NCBI GenBank assembly: GCA_038521825.1
Contig: JBCBKL010000028.1
Location: forward strand, 1 to 38,660
Source: JBCBKL01 sp038521825
GTDB lineage: Bacteria > Pseudomonadota > Alphaproteobacteria > Rhodobacterales > Rhodobacteraceae
DNA length: 38,660 nucleotides
Direction: 5' to 3'
Both the position numbers and the translations under genes were made by a program. Under the pieces are notes generated by a model. The model was not told the origin of the DNA. It made no database searches and worked only from the letters and a program-made list of their open reading frames with translations. Shown piece after piece: positions 23,924-30,931 of the stretch (positions are counted from its first letter, which is position 1; every line of letters starts with the position of its first letter).

Positions 23924-25156
23924 TTGGGCATCACTGACAAGCTGATCGAATTTGCGCAGGCCGAACCGCCCGAGACAGCATCGGCTGTCATGCGCCTCTC
24001 GCTGCTCGACTGGGCGGTTTGCGGCATCGCGGGTGCGCGGATCGGTGATTTTGCGGGGTTCAGTGGTTTTCCCGGCGACGGTGGGCACGCCTGTTTCGAT
24101 GGCCGCGCGCGCGATGCGGCCGGCGCGGCCCTCGCGAATGGCACATTTTCTCATGCGCTCGATTTCGACGACACTCATTTCGATCATATCGGCCACCCCT
24201 CGGTGGCCGTGATTCCCGCAGCACTCACCATGGCGGAGCGCGAAGGCGCGTCGATGGAAGACATGCTTGCGGCGGCCCTGATCGGGGCCGAGGCTTCGGT
24301 TGCTGTCGGTCTTTGGCTGGGTCGTTCGCATTACCAGGCCGGATACCATCAGACGGCCACTGCGGGCGCGTTTGGGGCGACACTGACCGCGGCGCGGCTG
24401 CTGGGAGTTGGTCCGGACAAGCTGCGCCACGCTGTGGGATTGTGTTCCACGACGGCTTCGGGCCTCAAATCGCAATTCGGCACGATGGGCAAGCCGCTGA
24501 ACGCTGGTCTCGCCGCACGTGCGGGGGTTGAGGCGGCGCTTTGGGCTGACGGCGGGATGACATCCGCTGATGATATCGAGGCTTTTGGCGCCACGCACCA
24601 TGGTGAGGGCCATGATATGGACCTGCCCGGCCCAGATTGGCGGATGGAGCGGGTGAGCCATAAGTTCCACGCCTGTTGTCACGGTCTTCACGCGGCTTTG
24701 GAGGCGATGCGGGGGATGGATCTGGCAGCGGCCAATGCGATCCGGATCATGACCCATCCGCGATGGATGAGCGTTTGCAACATCGCGGCACCCCGGACCG
24801 GGCTTGAGGCGAAGTTTTCGTACCGCTTTGTCACCGCGATGGCGGCCAAGGGGCTTAACACGTCGGATATCGGTGCATTCAGCGATGAGACCGCGCGGCG
24901 TGCCGATCTGGCCGCGATCCGCGACCGGGTGACCGTCGTCGCCGACGACAGCCTGACCGAGACGCAAGCTCGGGTGGAGGCGGACGGTCAGGTGGCTGTG
25001 TTTGACCTGTCTGATCCTTTGCCCATGCCGGAGCGCGCTGCACGGGTGCGCCAAAAAGCCGAGGCTTTGATTGGACCGGCGGCCGGGCCACTCCAAGGGG
25101 CGATTGACGGGAACGACCTGTCAGCTTTCGTTCGGATCATTGAGGGCGGCCAGTAA
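23924..25156 (+). CDS. MmgE/PrpD family protein
   Basis: A 410-residue protein of the MmgE/PrpD family, whose known members include 2-methylcitrate dehydratase and related dehydratases or isomerases. Visible family segments are SLLDWAVCGIAGARIGD, ALANGTFSHALDFDDTH (the aspartate-histidine rich active-site stretch), GRSHYQAGYHQTATAGAFGATLTAARLLG and SHKFHACCHGLHAALEAM. No ATG is near; I chose a TTG at 23924 with GAGGG about ten bases upstream, but TTG at 23909 or 23882 is also in frame. No methylcitrate cycle genes are nearby, so the substrate is unknown. The 3' end overlaps the oppositely oriented cinA-like gene by 36 bases. Confidence 0.85.
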   Translation: MGITDKLIEFAQAEPPETASAVMRLSLLDWAVCGIAGARIGDFAGFSGFPGDGGHACFDGRARDAAGAALANGTFSHALDFDDTHFDHIGHPSVAVIPAALTMAEREGASMEDMLAAALIGAEASVAVGLWLGRSHYQAGYHQTATAGAFGATLTAARLLGVGPDKLRHAVGLCSTTASGLKSQFGTMGKPLNAGLAARAGVEAALWADGGMTSADDIEAFGATHHGEGHDMDLPGPDWRMERVSHKFHACCHGLHAALEAMRGMDLAAANAIRIMTHPRWMSVCNIAAPRTGLEAKFSYRFVTAMAAKGLNTSDIGAFSDETARRADLAAIRDRVTVVADDSLTETQARVEADGQVAVFDLSDPLPMPERAARVRQKAEALIGPAAGPLQGAIDGNDLSAFVRIIEGGQ

Positions 25157-25603
25157 CTGGCCGAGTGCGTGGTCGCGGGCCTGGCTCCGCACCTCACCTC
25201 GTCCAATTGCACCGAATTCGACCGTCTCGGTCCGGACGCCGGTCTGGTCGGCGACCCCGAAACACACTCTTCCTTCCGGTTTGAATTCGGATCCTCCGGG
25301 GCCAGCGATCCCCGTGACGGACACCGCCAGTTGGGCGTTTGAGCGTTCGAGGGCGCCCGTGGCCATTTCAGCGGCGACCTCTTCCGAAACCGCGCCCACG
25401 GTATCAAGTGTCGCCTGATCCACACCCAGCATCTCGACCTTGGCGGCGTTGGTGTAGGTGATGAACCCCCGCTCGACCACGGCGGACGAGCCGGCGATGT
25501 CGGTCAGGGCGGCGCTGATCATGCCTCCGGTGCAGCTTTCAGCGGTCGCGATCATCACCCCGCGCGCCTTGGCCGCCTCCAGAACGTCGTTGGCGAGGCT
25601 CAC
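25121..25603 (-). CDS. CinA C-terminal domain protein (nicotinamide-nucleotide amidase, PncC-type)
   Basis: A 160-residue stand-alone CinA C-terminal domain, which hydrolyses nicotinamide mononucleotide to nicotinic acid mononucleotide and ammonia in pyridine nucleotide recycling. Motifs are TAESCTGGMISAALTDIAGSS, the most conserved block with the nucleophile serine region, and AVSVTGIAGPGGSE. It lacks the MoCF-like N-terminal domain of full CinA. Its start overlaps the pgpA stop by four bases (ATGA type), placing it last in the ispD-ispF-pgpA operon. Confidence 0.9.
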   Translation of the reverse strand: MSLANDVLEAAKARGVMIATAESCTGGMISAALTDIAGSSAVVERGFITYTNAAKVEMLGVDQATLDTVGAVSEEVAAEMATGALERSNAQLAVSVTGIAGPGGSEFKPEGRVCFGVADQTGVRTETVEFGAIGRGEVRSQARDHALGQLLAALNDPNES

Positions 25604-26094
25604 ATCAGCACCCCGTGCGCGAATGCGGCGAGGGCGAGCGTGCCAATGGCGGCGAATATACCCGCCAGCACGTCGTCGAGCATGACCCCCAGCGGATCAC
25701 CGCGCCGATCCGCCCATCCCACCAGCCACGGCTTCCAGATGTCGAAGAGGCGAAACAGCAAGAACGCCGAAATCCAGCCGGGCCACATCGCCAGAATATC
25801 GATGCCACGGGTCGTGGCCGCGAACGAAAGAGGCCAGAGTGCGATCCATTGCCCCGCGACCTCGTCGATCACGATCTCGGATGGGTCATGGTCGGCTGAC
25901 CCCGCGGTCATTTTTCCCGTCGCCCAAAGGCCGGCGGCGAACGCTATGACCGTGCCAACAGCAATCAGGGCAAAGCCGCCGATCCAATGCAGCGCCAACG
26001 CGCCGGGCAGGGCTGCCAGCGACCCCCAGGTGCCAGGGGCGGGCCGTAGATAACCCGCGCCGAAGAACGTGCCGATGATCCGGTCGATCGTCAT
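25600..26094 (-). CDS. pgpA: Phosphatidylglycerophosphatase A
   Basis: Inner-membrane phosphatase that converts phosphatidylglycerophosphate to phosphatidylglycerol. The 164-residue protein has the N-terminal GTFFGAGYLRPAPGTWGS, the acidic IVIDEVAGQW and the LDDVLAGIFAA motifs of the PgpA family, and three or four hydrophobic helices. The ATG overlaps the ispF stop (ATGA), and its own stop overlaps the next start, so all three are translationally linked. Confidence 0.93.
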   Translation of the reverse strand: MTIDRIIGTFFGAGYLRPAPGTWGSLAALPGALALHWIGGFALIAVGTVIAFAAGLWATGKMTAGSADHDPSEIVIDEVAGQWIALWPLSFAATTRGIDILAMWPGWISAFLLFRLFDIWKPWLVGWADRRGDPLGVMLDDVLAGIFAAIGTLALAAFAHGVLM

Positions 26095-26570
26095 GGCCGG
26101 ATCAGCGCACAAGTCGCGATACAGGCGATCCCTTCGCCCCTGCCGGTAAAGCCCAGTTTCTCGGATGTCGTTGCCTTGACTGAAATCTGGCCGGCATTCA
26201 GCCCCATGATGTCGGCCATGCGCTGTCGCATGGCCGACGCATGAGGTCCGATTTTCGGAAGCTCGCATATGATCGTGCAATCGACGTTCGAGATTTCGAA
26301 GCCCAACTCTTTGCTCAATCCAACCGCGTGTTCTAGGAACATTTGGCTAGCCGCCCCTTTCCACTGCGGATCGGAGGGCGGAAAATGCTGGCCGATGTCG
26401 CCCCGCGCCAACGCGCCATAGATCGCGTCGGTTACCGTGTGCATCGCAACATCGGCATCAGAATGGCCGACAAGACCGTGAGTATGCGGGACCGCAACGC
26501 CGCACAGAACCACATGATCGCCAGGCCCGAAGGCATGCACGTCGAAGCCGTTACCGAGGCGGATGTCCAT
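26091..26570 (-). CDS. ispF: 2-C-methyl-D-erythritol 2,4-cyclodiphosphate synthase
   Basis: Fifth step of the MEP isoprenoid pathway. The 159-residue protein carries the metal ligands D10 and H12 (GNGFDVHAF) and H44 (HSDADVAMH), plus the loop GDIGQHFPPSDPQWKGA and the C-terminal KATTSEKLGFTGRGEGIA, which are all diagnostic. It overlaps the end of ispD by 20 bases in another frame. In many alphaproteobacteria ispD and ispF are fused into one bifunctional gene; here they are separate but overlapping. Confidence 0.96.
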   Translation of the reverse strand: MDIRLGNGFDVHAFGPGDHVVLCGVAVPHTHGLVGHSDADVAMHTVTDAIYGALARGDIGQHFPPSDPQWKGAASQMFLEHAVGLSKELGFEISNVDCTIICELPKIGPHASAMRQRMADIMGLNAGQISVKATTSEKLGFTGRGEGIACIATCALIRP

Positions 26571-27234
26571 GGCGGCTCTCCAATATGCGCGCTGCGCGGG
26601 TGAAATCAGCGGGCATCGTGATTTTCAGGTTGTCTTCGTCGCCGGGCACGATGGCCACGTCAAGGCCTGCGGTGCGCGCGACTTCGACATCGTCGGCTGC
26701 GCCGCCTTCGTGGTTGTGATGGGCCTGCAGAATGGCACCGTACCGGAAACCCTGTGGTGTCTGAGCGCGAAAGAGGCCAGTGCGGTCTTGCGTCCCTGTC
26801 ACCTTGCCGGCCTCTCCGGTCCACAGAGCGTCGGTGACCGGCAGGGCTGGGGCGGCCCCGGCATTATCGGCAAGTGCCTCGATTACCGCGTCGATGGTCG
26901 CCGCCTGCAGACAGGGGCGCGCAACGTCGTGGATCAGGACAAGATCGGGCCGCTTGTCAGCAAGTGCCAGAAGTCCGGCCTTGACCGACGCGGCCCGGTC
27001 GGCACCGCCGGTCGCAATCATCGGCCCAGAGGGAGCCAGAGCCAGATCATCAGGATGCAGCACCAGAACAATCCGGTCGATGGCTGGATGACGATGAAAG
27101 ACATCCAGCGTGTGGTCGATCACCCGCCCGTCGCCCAACGGCTGCCATTGCTTGGGCATGTCCCCACCTGCGCGCCTGCCGCGCCCGGCGGCGACAACAA
27201 TGGCTGCGATATCGTTAACGGAACCGGATGACAT
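26551..27234 (-). CDS. ispD: 2-C-methyl-D-erythritol 4-phosphate cytidylyltransferase
   Basis: Third step of the MEP pathway: couples CTP to methylerythritol phosphate. The 227-residue protein has the nucleotide-binding AAIVVAAGRGRRAGGDMPKQW near its start, VLIHDVARPCL and RAQTPQGFRYGAIL in the middle and GDEDNLKIT near the end, all typical. The ATG at 27234 fits the family start; an alternative 12 codons upstream adds no known sequence. A clear Shine-Dalgarno is missing. It is the first gene of the minus-strand operon, divergent from dusB. Confidence 0.95.
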   Translation of the reverse strand: MSSGSVNDIAAIVVAAGRGRRAGGDMPKQWQPLGDGRVIDHTLDVFHRHPAIDRIVLVLHPDDLALAPSGPMIATGGADRAASVKAGLLALADKRPDLVLIHDVARPCLQAATIDAVIEALADNAGAAPALPVTDALWTGEAGKVTGTQDRTGLFRAQTPQGFRYGAILQAHHNHEGGAADDVEVARTAGLDVAIVPGDEDNLKITMPADFTRAARILESRHGHPPR

Positions 27235-27246
27235 ATCGCGATGTCT

Positions 27247-27294
27247 AGGCAGATGCCGGGGAACTGGCAATGCCTGAGCATCTGCCTGTTTTTT
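27247..27294 (+). terminator. Terminator-like hairpin between ispD and dusB
   Basis: AGGCAGATGC (27247-27256) and GCATCTGCCT (27278-27287) are perfectly complementary over 10 bp around a 21-base loop, and G plus six T follow on the plus strand. That is a strong intrinsic-terminator layout, but no plus-strand gene lies upstream within several kilobases; it sits in the leader of the divergent ispD. It may end an unannotated plus-strand RNA, or act in attenuation before dusB. On the minus strand the A-run precedes the stem, so it should not terminate ispD. Confidence 0.6.
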
Positions 27295-27399
27295 GAGCAG
27301 CGGGAGCCATCAGGGCGAATTTAGACGTCGGTGCGATTGAGAGAACCAGTTCGCTGCGCTAGCTAATCGGGGAAATGCACAAGGATTAAGCAGACGCCC

Positions 27400-28380
27400 A
27401 TGCGCTATGCGCTTGCCCCGCTCGATCCTCCCATCATGCTTGCACCGATGGCGGGGATCACCGATTTGCCCTTTCGCGATCTCGTGGGCAGGTTTGGCGT
27501 GGGTATGGTTGTGTCCGAAATGGTGGCCAGCCACGACATGCTGAATGCAAGGCCGGGAACCCGCGAAAAGGCAGAGCTGGGTATCGGGCGTGCGGGCACC
27601 GCAGTTCAACTGGCTGGCCGGGAGGCCGCGCCGATGGCTGAAGCGGCGCGGATGGTTGAGGGGCAGGGCGCTGCCGTTATCGATATTAACATGGGTTGCC
27701 CGGCCAAGAAGGTGACAAATGGTTATTCCGGGTCGGCTCTGATGCGCGACCCTGACCATGCGCTGACCCTCATCGAAGCGGTGGTGCGCGCCGTCAACGT
27801 TCCGGTGACGCTTAAGACCCGGCTGGGCTGGGACGATGGCATGCGGAATGCCCCTGAGATCGCAGGGCGGGCCGAAGCGGCGGGGATCAAACGTATTGTC
27901 ATTCATGGCCGCACCCGCTGCCAGTTCTACAAGGGAAGCGCGGATTGGGCAGCGATCCGTGCGGTCAAGGATGCGGTGGACATCCCAGTGATCGCGAACG
28001 GCGACATCGTTGATCTCGCGTCGGCCCGCGCAGCGCTGGAGCAGTCGGGCGCAGATGGGATCATGATTGGGCGCGGGGCGCAGGGACGGCCCTGGATCTT
28101 GGCCGAGGTCGCGCATCAGCTCTATGGCACGCCGCGACCCGATGTGCCGGCCGGTGTGCACTTGGCCGAGCTGGTGGCACAGCACTATGACGCCATTCTT
28201 GGCTTTTACGGCGAAACGCTGGGTCTGCGGGTCGCACGCAAGCATCTGGGCTGGTACATGAACCACACTGGCACGCCCAAAGCGCTGCGAAAACGCATTT
28301 TGACAGCGCCGAACGCCAAAGACGTATTCGATACCCTGCCGGATGCATTGTGTGCTGCGCCCGGAGCGGCAGCCGCATGA
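27400..28380 (+). CDS. dusB: tRNA-dihydrouridine synthase (nifR3)
   Basis: FMN-dependent enzyme that reduces uridine to dihydrouridine in tRNA. The 326-residue protein shows LAPMAGITDLPFRDLV near its start, the catalytic cysteine C100 in DINMGCPAKKVTNGYSGSAL, TLKTRLGWDD, VIHGRTRCQFYKGSADW, VIANGDI and MIGRGAQGRPW. In Rhodobacter this gene is called nifR3 and lies directly ahead of ntrBC, as here. Its TGA overlaps the ATG of ntrB (ATGA), so the two are translationally coupled. Confidence 0.96.
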   Translation: MRYALAPLDPPIMLAPMAGITDLPFRDLVGRFGVGMVVSEMVASHDMLNARPGTREKAELGIGRAGTAVQLAGREAAPMAEAARMVEGQGAAVIDINMGCPAKKVTNGYSGSALMRDPDHALTLIEAVVRAVNVPVTLKTRLGWDDGMRNAPEIAGRAEAAGIKRIVIHGRTRCQFYKGSADWAAIRAVKDAVDIPVIANGDIVDLASARAALEQSGADGIMIGRGAQGRPWILAEVAHQLYGTPRPDVPAGVHLAELVAQHYDAILGFYGETLGLRVARKHLGWYMNHTGTPKALRKRILTAPNAKDVFDTLPDALCAAPGAAAA

Positions 28381-29465
28381 AGGGCGAACCGGATATCTGG
28401 GCTTCGATCCCCGTGCCAGCCGTCATTATCGGGGCCGATGACAAGATCGTGGACATCAATTCGGCCGCTGAAGGGTTCTTTAACGCCTCGGTCAAATCGA
28501 TACGCGGGGTGCCGGTCTGGGATCAGTTGGCCGTCGATGCGCCGCTCGAAGACAGCTTTCAGCGCGCCCGCAGCCAGGGCACCCCGCTGTTTGTCAACGA
28601 CGTCGATGTGGGAACGGGCCAGCGGGCACCTTTGCAATGCGCCCTGCAGATCGCGCCGCTGATCGGGGCGCCGGGCCAGATGGTACTGATGATCACGCCA
28701 CGGGAACTGGCCGGGCGGATGACCCTGAACCATTCGGTCAAGTCGGCGGCGAAATCCGCCATCGGTATGGCCGAGATGCTGGCGCACGAGATCAAGAACC
28801 CCCTTGCCGGGATCACGGGTGCGGCGCAATTGCTGAGCATGAACCTCGGCTCGGAAGACCTTGAATTGACCGATCTGATCGTGGCCGAGAGCCGGCGCAT
28901 CGTGAAGCTGCTGGAGCAGGTCGAACAGTTCGGCAACCTTTCGCCACCCGATCTGCAACCCGTAAACGTTCATGACGTGCTGGACCGCGCTCGGCGCTCG
29001 GCTCTGCTGGGGTTCGGCGCCGAGATGAAGATCATCGAAGACTACGACCCCTCGCTGCCGCTGGCCCATGGCGATCCTGACCAGTTGCTGCAGGTGGTTC
29101 TTAATCTTGTGAAAAACGCATCCGAGGCCGCCGGAGCTGAGGGCGGTACTATCCGCCTGCATTCCTATTTCGAACATTCCTTCCGCCTGCGTCGTGCCGA
29201 CGGAAAGGGGCAATCGCTGCCGCTGCAGATCGAAGTCATCGATGACGGCCCCGGCCTGCCGGAAAGCATCAAGGGTGACATATTTGATCCGTTTGTTTCG
29301 GGTAAAGAGAACGGGACCGGGCTGGGGCTCGCGCTGGTGTCCAAGATCATCTCCGACCACAACGGCTGGATCTCGGTGACATCGGCACCCGGCAAAACGG
29401 TCTTTCGCATCTCGCTCCCGCGCGCGCCGCGGGCATTGGACTTGGTAAAAACTGGAAAGGATTAA
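28377..29465 (+). CDS. ntrB: Nitrogen regulation sensor kinase NtrB
   Basis: Cytosolic histidine kinase/phosphatase that controls NtrC according to nitrogen status, itself regulated by PII. The 362-residue protein has an N-terminal PAS domain (about 8-110, VPAVIIGADDKIVDINSAAEGFF), a phospho-accepting histidine H137 in EMLAHEIKNPLAGI, and an ATPase domain with N box VLNLVKNASEAA, G1 DDGPGLPESI and G2 GTGLGLALVSKII. No membrane segment is present. ntrC follows after a 2-base gap. Confidence 0.96.
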   Translation: MKGEPDIWASIPVPAVIIGADDKIVDINSAAEGFFNASVKSIRGVPVWDQLAVDAPLEDSFQRARSQGTPLFVNDVDVGTGQRAPLQCALQIAPLIGAPGQMVLMITPRELAGRMTLNHSVKSAAKSAIGMAEMLAHEIKNPLAGITGAAQLLSMNLGSEDLELTDLIVAESRRIVKLLEQVEQFGNLSPPDLQPVNVHDVLDRARRSALLGFGAEMKIIEDYDPSLPLAHGDPDQLLQVVLNLVKNASEAAGAEGGTIRLHSYFEHSFRLRRADGKGQSLPLQIEVIDDGPGLPESIKGDIFDPFVSGKENGTGLGLALVSKIISDHNGWISVTSAPGKTVFRISLPRAPRALDLVKTGKD

Positions 29466-29467
29466 GC

Positions 29468-30829
29468 ATGGACGGCACGGTTCTGGTTGCTGACGATGAT
29501 CGGACGATCCGCACGGTACTGACGCAGGCACTGACGCGTGCGGGATGTAAGGTTCATGCAACCTCGTCACTGACCACGCTGATGAGATGGGTGGGCGAGG
29601 GGAAAGGCGACGTGGTGATCAGCGACGTCATGATGCCTGACGGTAACGGGCTGGAAATGCTGCCCAAGATCGCCGAAGACCGGCCCGGGATGCCGGTTAT
29701 CGTCATTTCGGCCCAGAACACCATTATGACCGCGATCCAGGCCGCCGAGGCCGAGGCGTACGATTATCTGCCCAAGCCGTTCGATCTGCCCGACTTGATG
29801 AAGCGAACGGCCAAGGCGCTGGAACACAAGGCCCAAAGCCCGCGCCCGATCGAAGAGGACGAGCGCCCGGACGAGTTGCCGCTGGTCGGTCGCACCGCGG
29901 TGATGCAGGCCCTTTACAGGGTGGTCGCGCGGGTCATGAACACCGATCTGGCCGTTCTGATCTGGGGCGAAAGCGGCACCGGGAAATCGATCATCGCAAG
30001 GGCCGTTCACGACTTTTCCGACCGGCGGACGCTGCCGTTTGTAACGGTTACAGCTGCCGATCTGACAGATCTCGAAGGTCCCGCGCGGATCATGGCGCGG
30101 GTCAAGGGCGGTACCCTGCTGATCGACGAGATCGGAGATATCCCGGAAGAGCTGCAGGCGCGGATCGTGCGTATGATGGACACGCCCGGCGATTTCACCC
30201 CCCGCTTTCTGGCCACCAGTCAGACAGATCTGGCCGCGGCGATGGAGGCGGGGCAGGTTCGCAAGGATCTCTACTACCGGCTGAGCGGCGCGACCTTGCA
30301 TGTCCCGGCGCTGCGTGAGCGTGTCGATGATATTCCGCTGCTGGCCGATCACTTCCTCGGACGCATCGAGAAGGCGGGGCAGGCCCGGCGTATCCTGAGC
30401 GATGGCGCGACCGAGATCTTTCGCACCTACAGCTGGCCCGGCAACGTGCGGCAGTTGGAAAATGCCGTGCGCCGCTTGGGGCTGACCAGCCGCGCGGTCG
30501 AAATCAGTGCTGCCGAGGTCGAGCAGGTGCTGGGACACCAGCCGGAGCTTGAGCCGATGCGCAGCGCAGGCGATACCGAAAAGCTGGGCGCGTCTGTTGC
30601 GCGGCATCTGCGCCGCTACTTCGATCTGCATGGCAATATGTTGCCCCCACCGGGCCTTTATGGCCGGATCCTGCGCGAGGTCGAGGTGCCCCTGATTGAG
30701 ATTGCCCTCGATGCAACCGGCGGAAATCAGGCGAAATGCGCGGATTTGCTGGGGATCAACCGAAATACGCTCAGAAAGAAACTCACCGATCTCGATATAC
30801 AGGTGACACGTCGTAGAAAGTTGATGTAA
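29468..30829 (+). CDS. ntrC: Nitrogen regulation response regulator NtrC, Rhodobacter type
   Basis: Transcription activator of nitrogen-scavenging genes. The 453-residue protein has a receiver domain (D53 in ISDVMMPDG, K in YLPKPF), an AAA+ domain with Walker A GESGTGKS and Walker B LLIDEIGD, and a Fis-type helix-turn-helix (GGNQAKCADLLGINRNTLRKK). Between the two Walker motifs the segment that in sigma-54 activators holds GAFTGA is missing: the sequence passes from VTAADLTDLEGPARIMARVKGG directly to Walker B. This is the signature of Rhodobacter capsulatus NtrC, which activates sigma-70 RNA polymerase. Confidence 0.96.
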   Translation: MDGTVLVADDDRTIRTVLTQALTRAGCKVHATSSLTTLMRWVGEGKGDVVISDVMMPDGNGLEMLPKIAEDRPGMPVIVISAQNTIMTAIQAAEAEAYDYLPKPFDLPDLMKRTAKALEHKAQSPRPIEEDERPDELPLVGRTAVMQALYRVVARVMNTDLAVLIWGESGTGKSIIARAVHDFSDRRTLPFVTVTAADLTDLEGPARIMARVKGGTLLIDEIGDIPEELQARIVRMMDTPGDFTPRFLATSQTDLAAAMEAGQVRKDLYYRLSGATLHVPALRERVDDIPLLADHFLGRIEKAGQARRILSDGATEIFRTYSWPGNVRQLENAVRRLGLTSRAVEISAAEVEQVLGHQPELEPMRSAGDTEKLGASVARHLRRYFDLHGNMLPPPGLYGRILREVEVPLIEIALDATGGNQAKCADLLGINRNTLRKKLTDLDIQVTRRRKLM

Positions 30830-30893
30830 TACTGCCACACAAACCGTGGCCATTAGGGCGCTGCTCTAGTCAGGACCACATTATATGGCGGAA

Positions 30894-30910
30894 GGGCGCG
30901 GACAGCGCCC
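30894..30910 (+). repeat. Inverted repeat in the ntrC-ntrY gap
   Basis: GGGCGC and GCGCCC flank GGACA, 22 bases before the ntrY GTG. A TTATAT sequence lies at 30881-30886 and could be a -10 box of an ntrYX promoter, which would put this stem in the 5' part of the message. No T-run follows, so termination is unlikely. Confidence 0.4.
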
Positions 30911-30931
30911 CATCATCGAGGTGGGAGCCAA

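Noticed and set aside
23390..25096. 568-codon minus-strand frame opposite the RatA-like and MmgE/PrpD genes
   Set aside because: Antisense shadow; both plus-strand proteins match known families and this one has basic, low-complexity sequence.
27295..27399. Search for -24/-12 (sigma-54) or clear sigma-70 promoter ahead of dusB-ntrBC
   Set aside because: No TGGCAC-TTGC type element, and the best -35-like TTGAGC has only a poor -10 partner.
28206..30853. Long minus-strand frames opposite ntrB and ntrC
   Set aside because: Antisense shadows of well supported ntr genes, without ribosome sites or recognisable domains.
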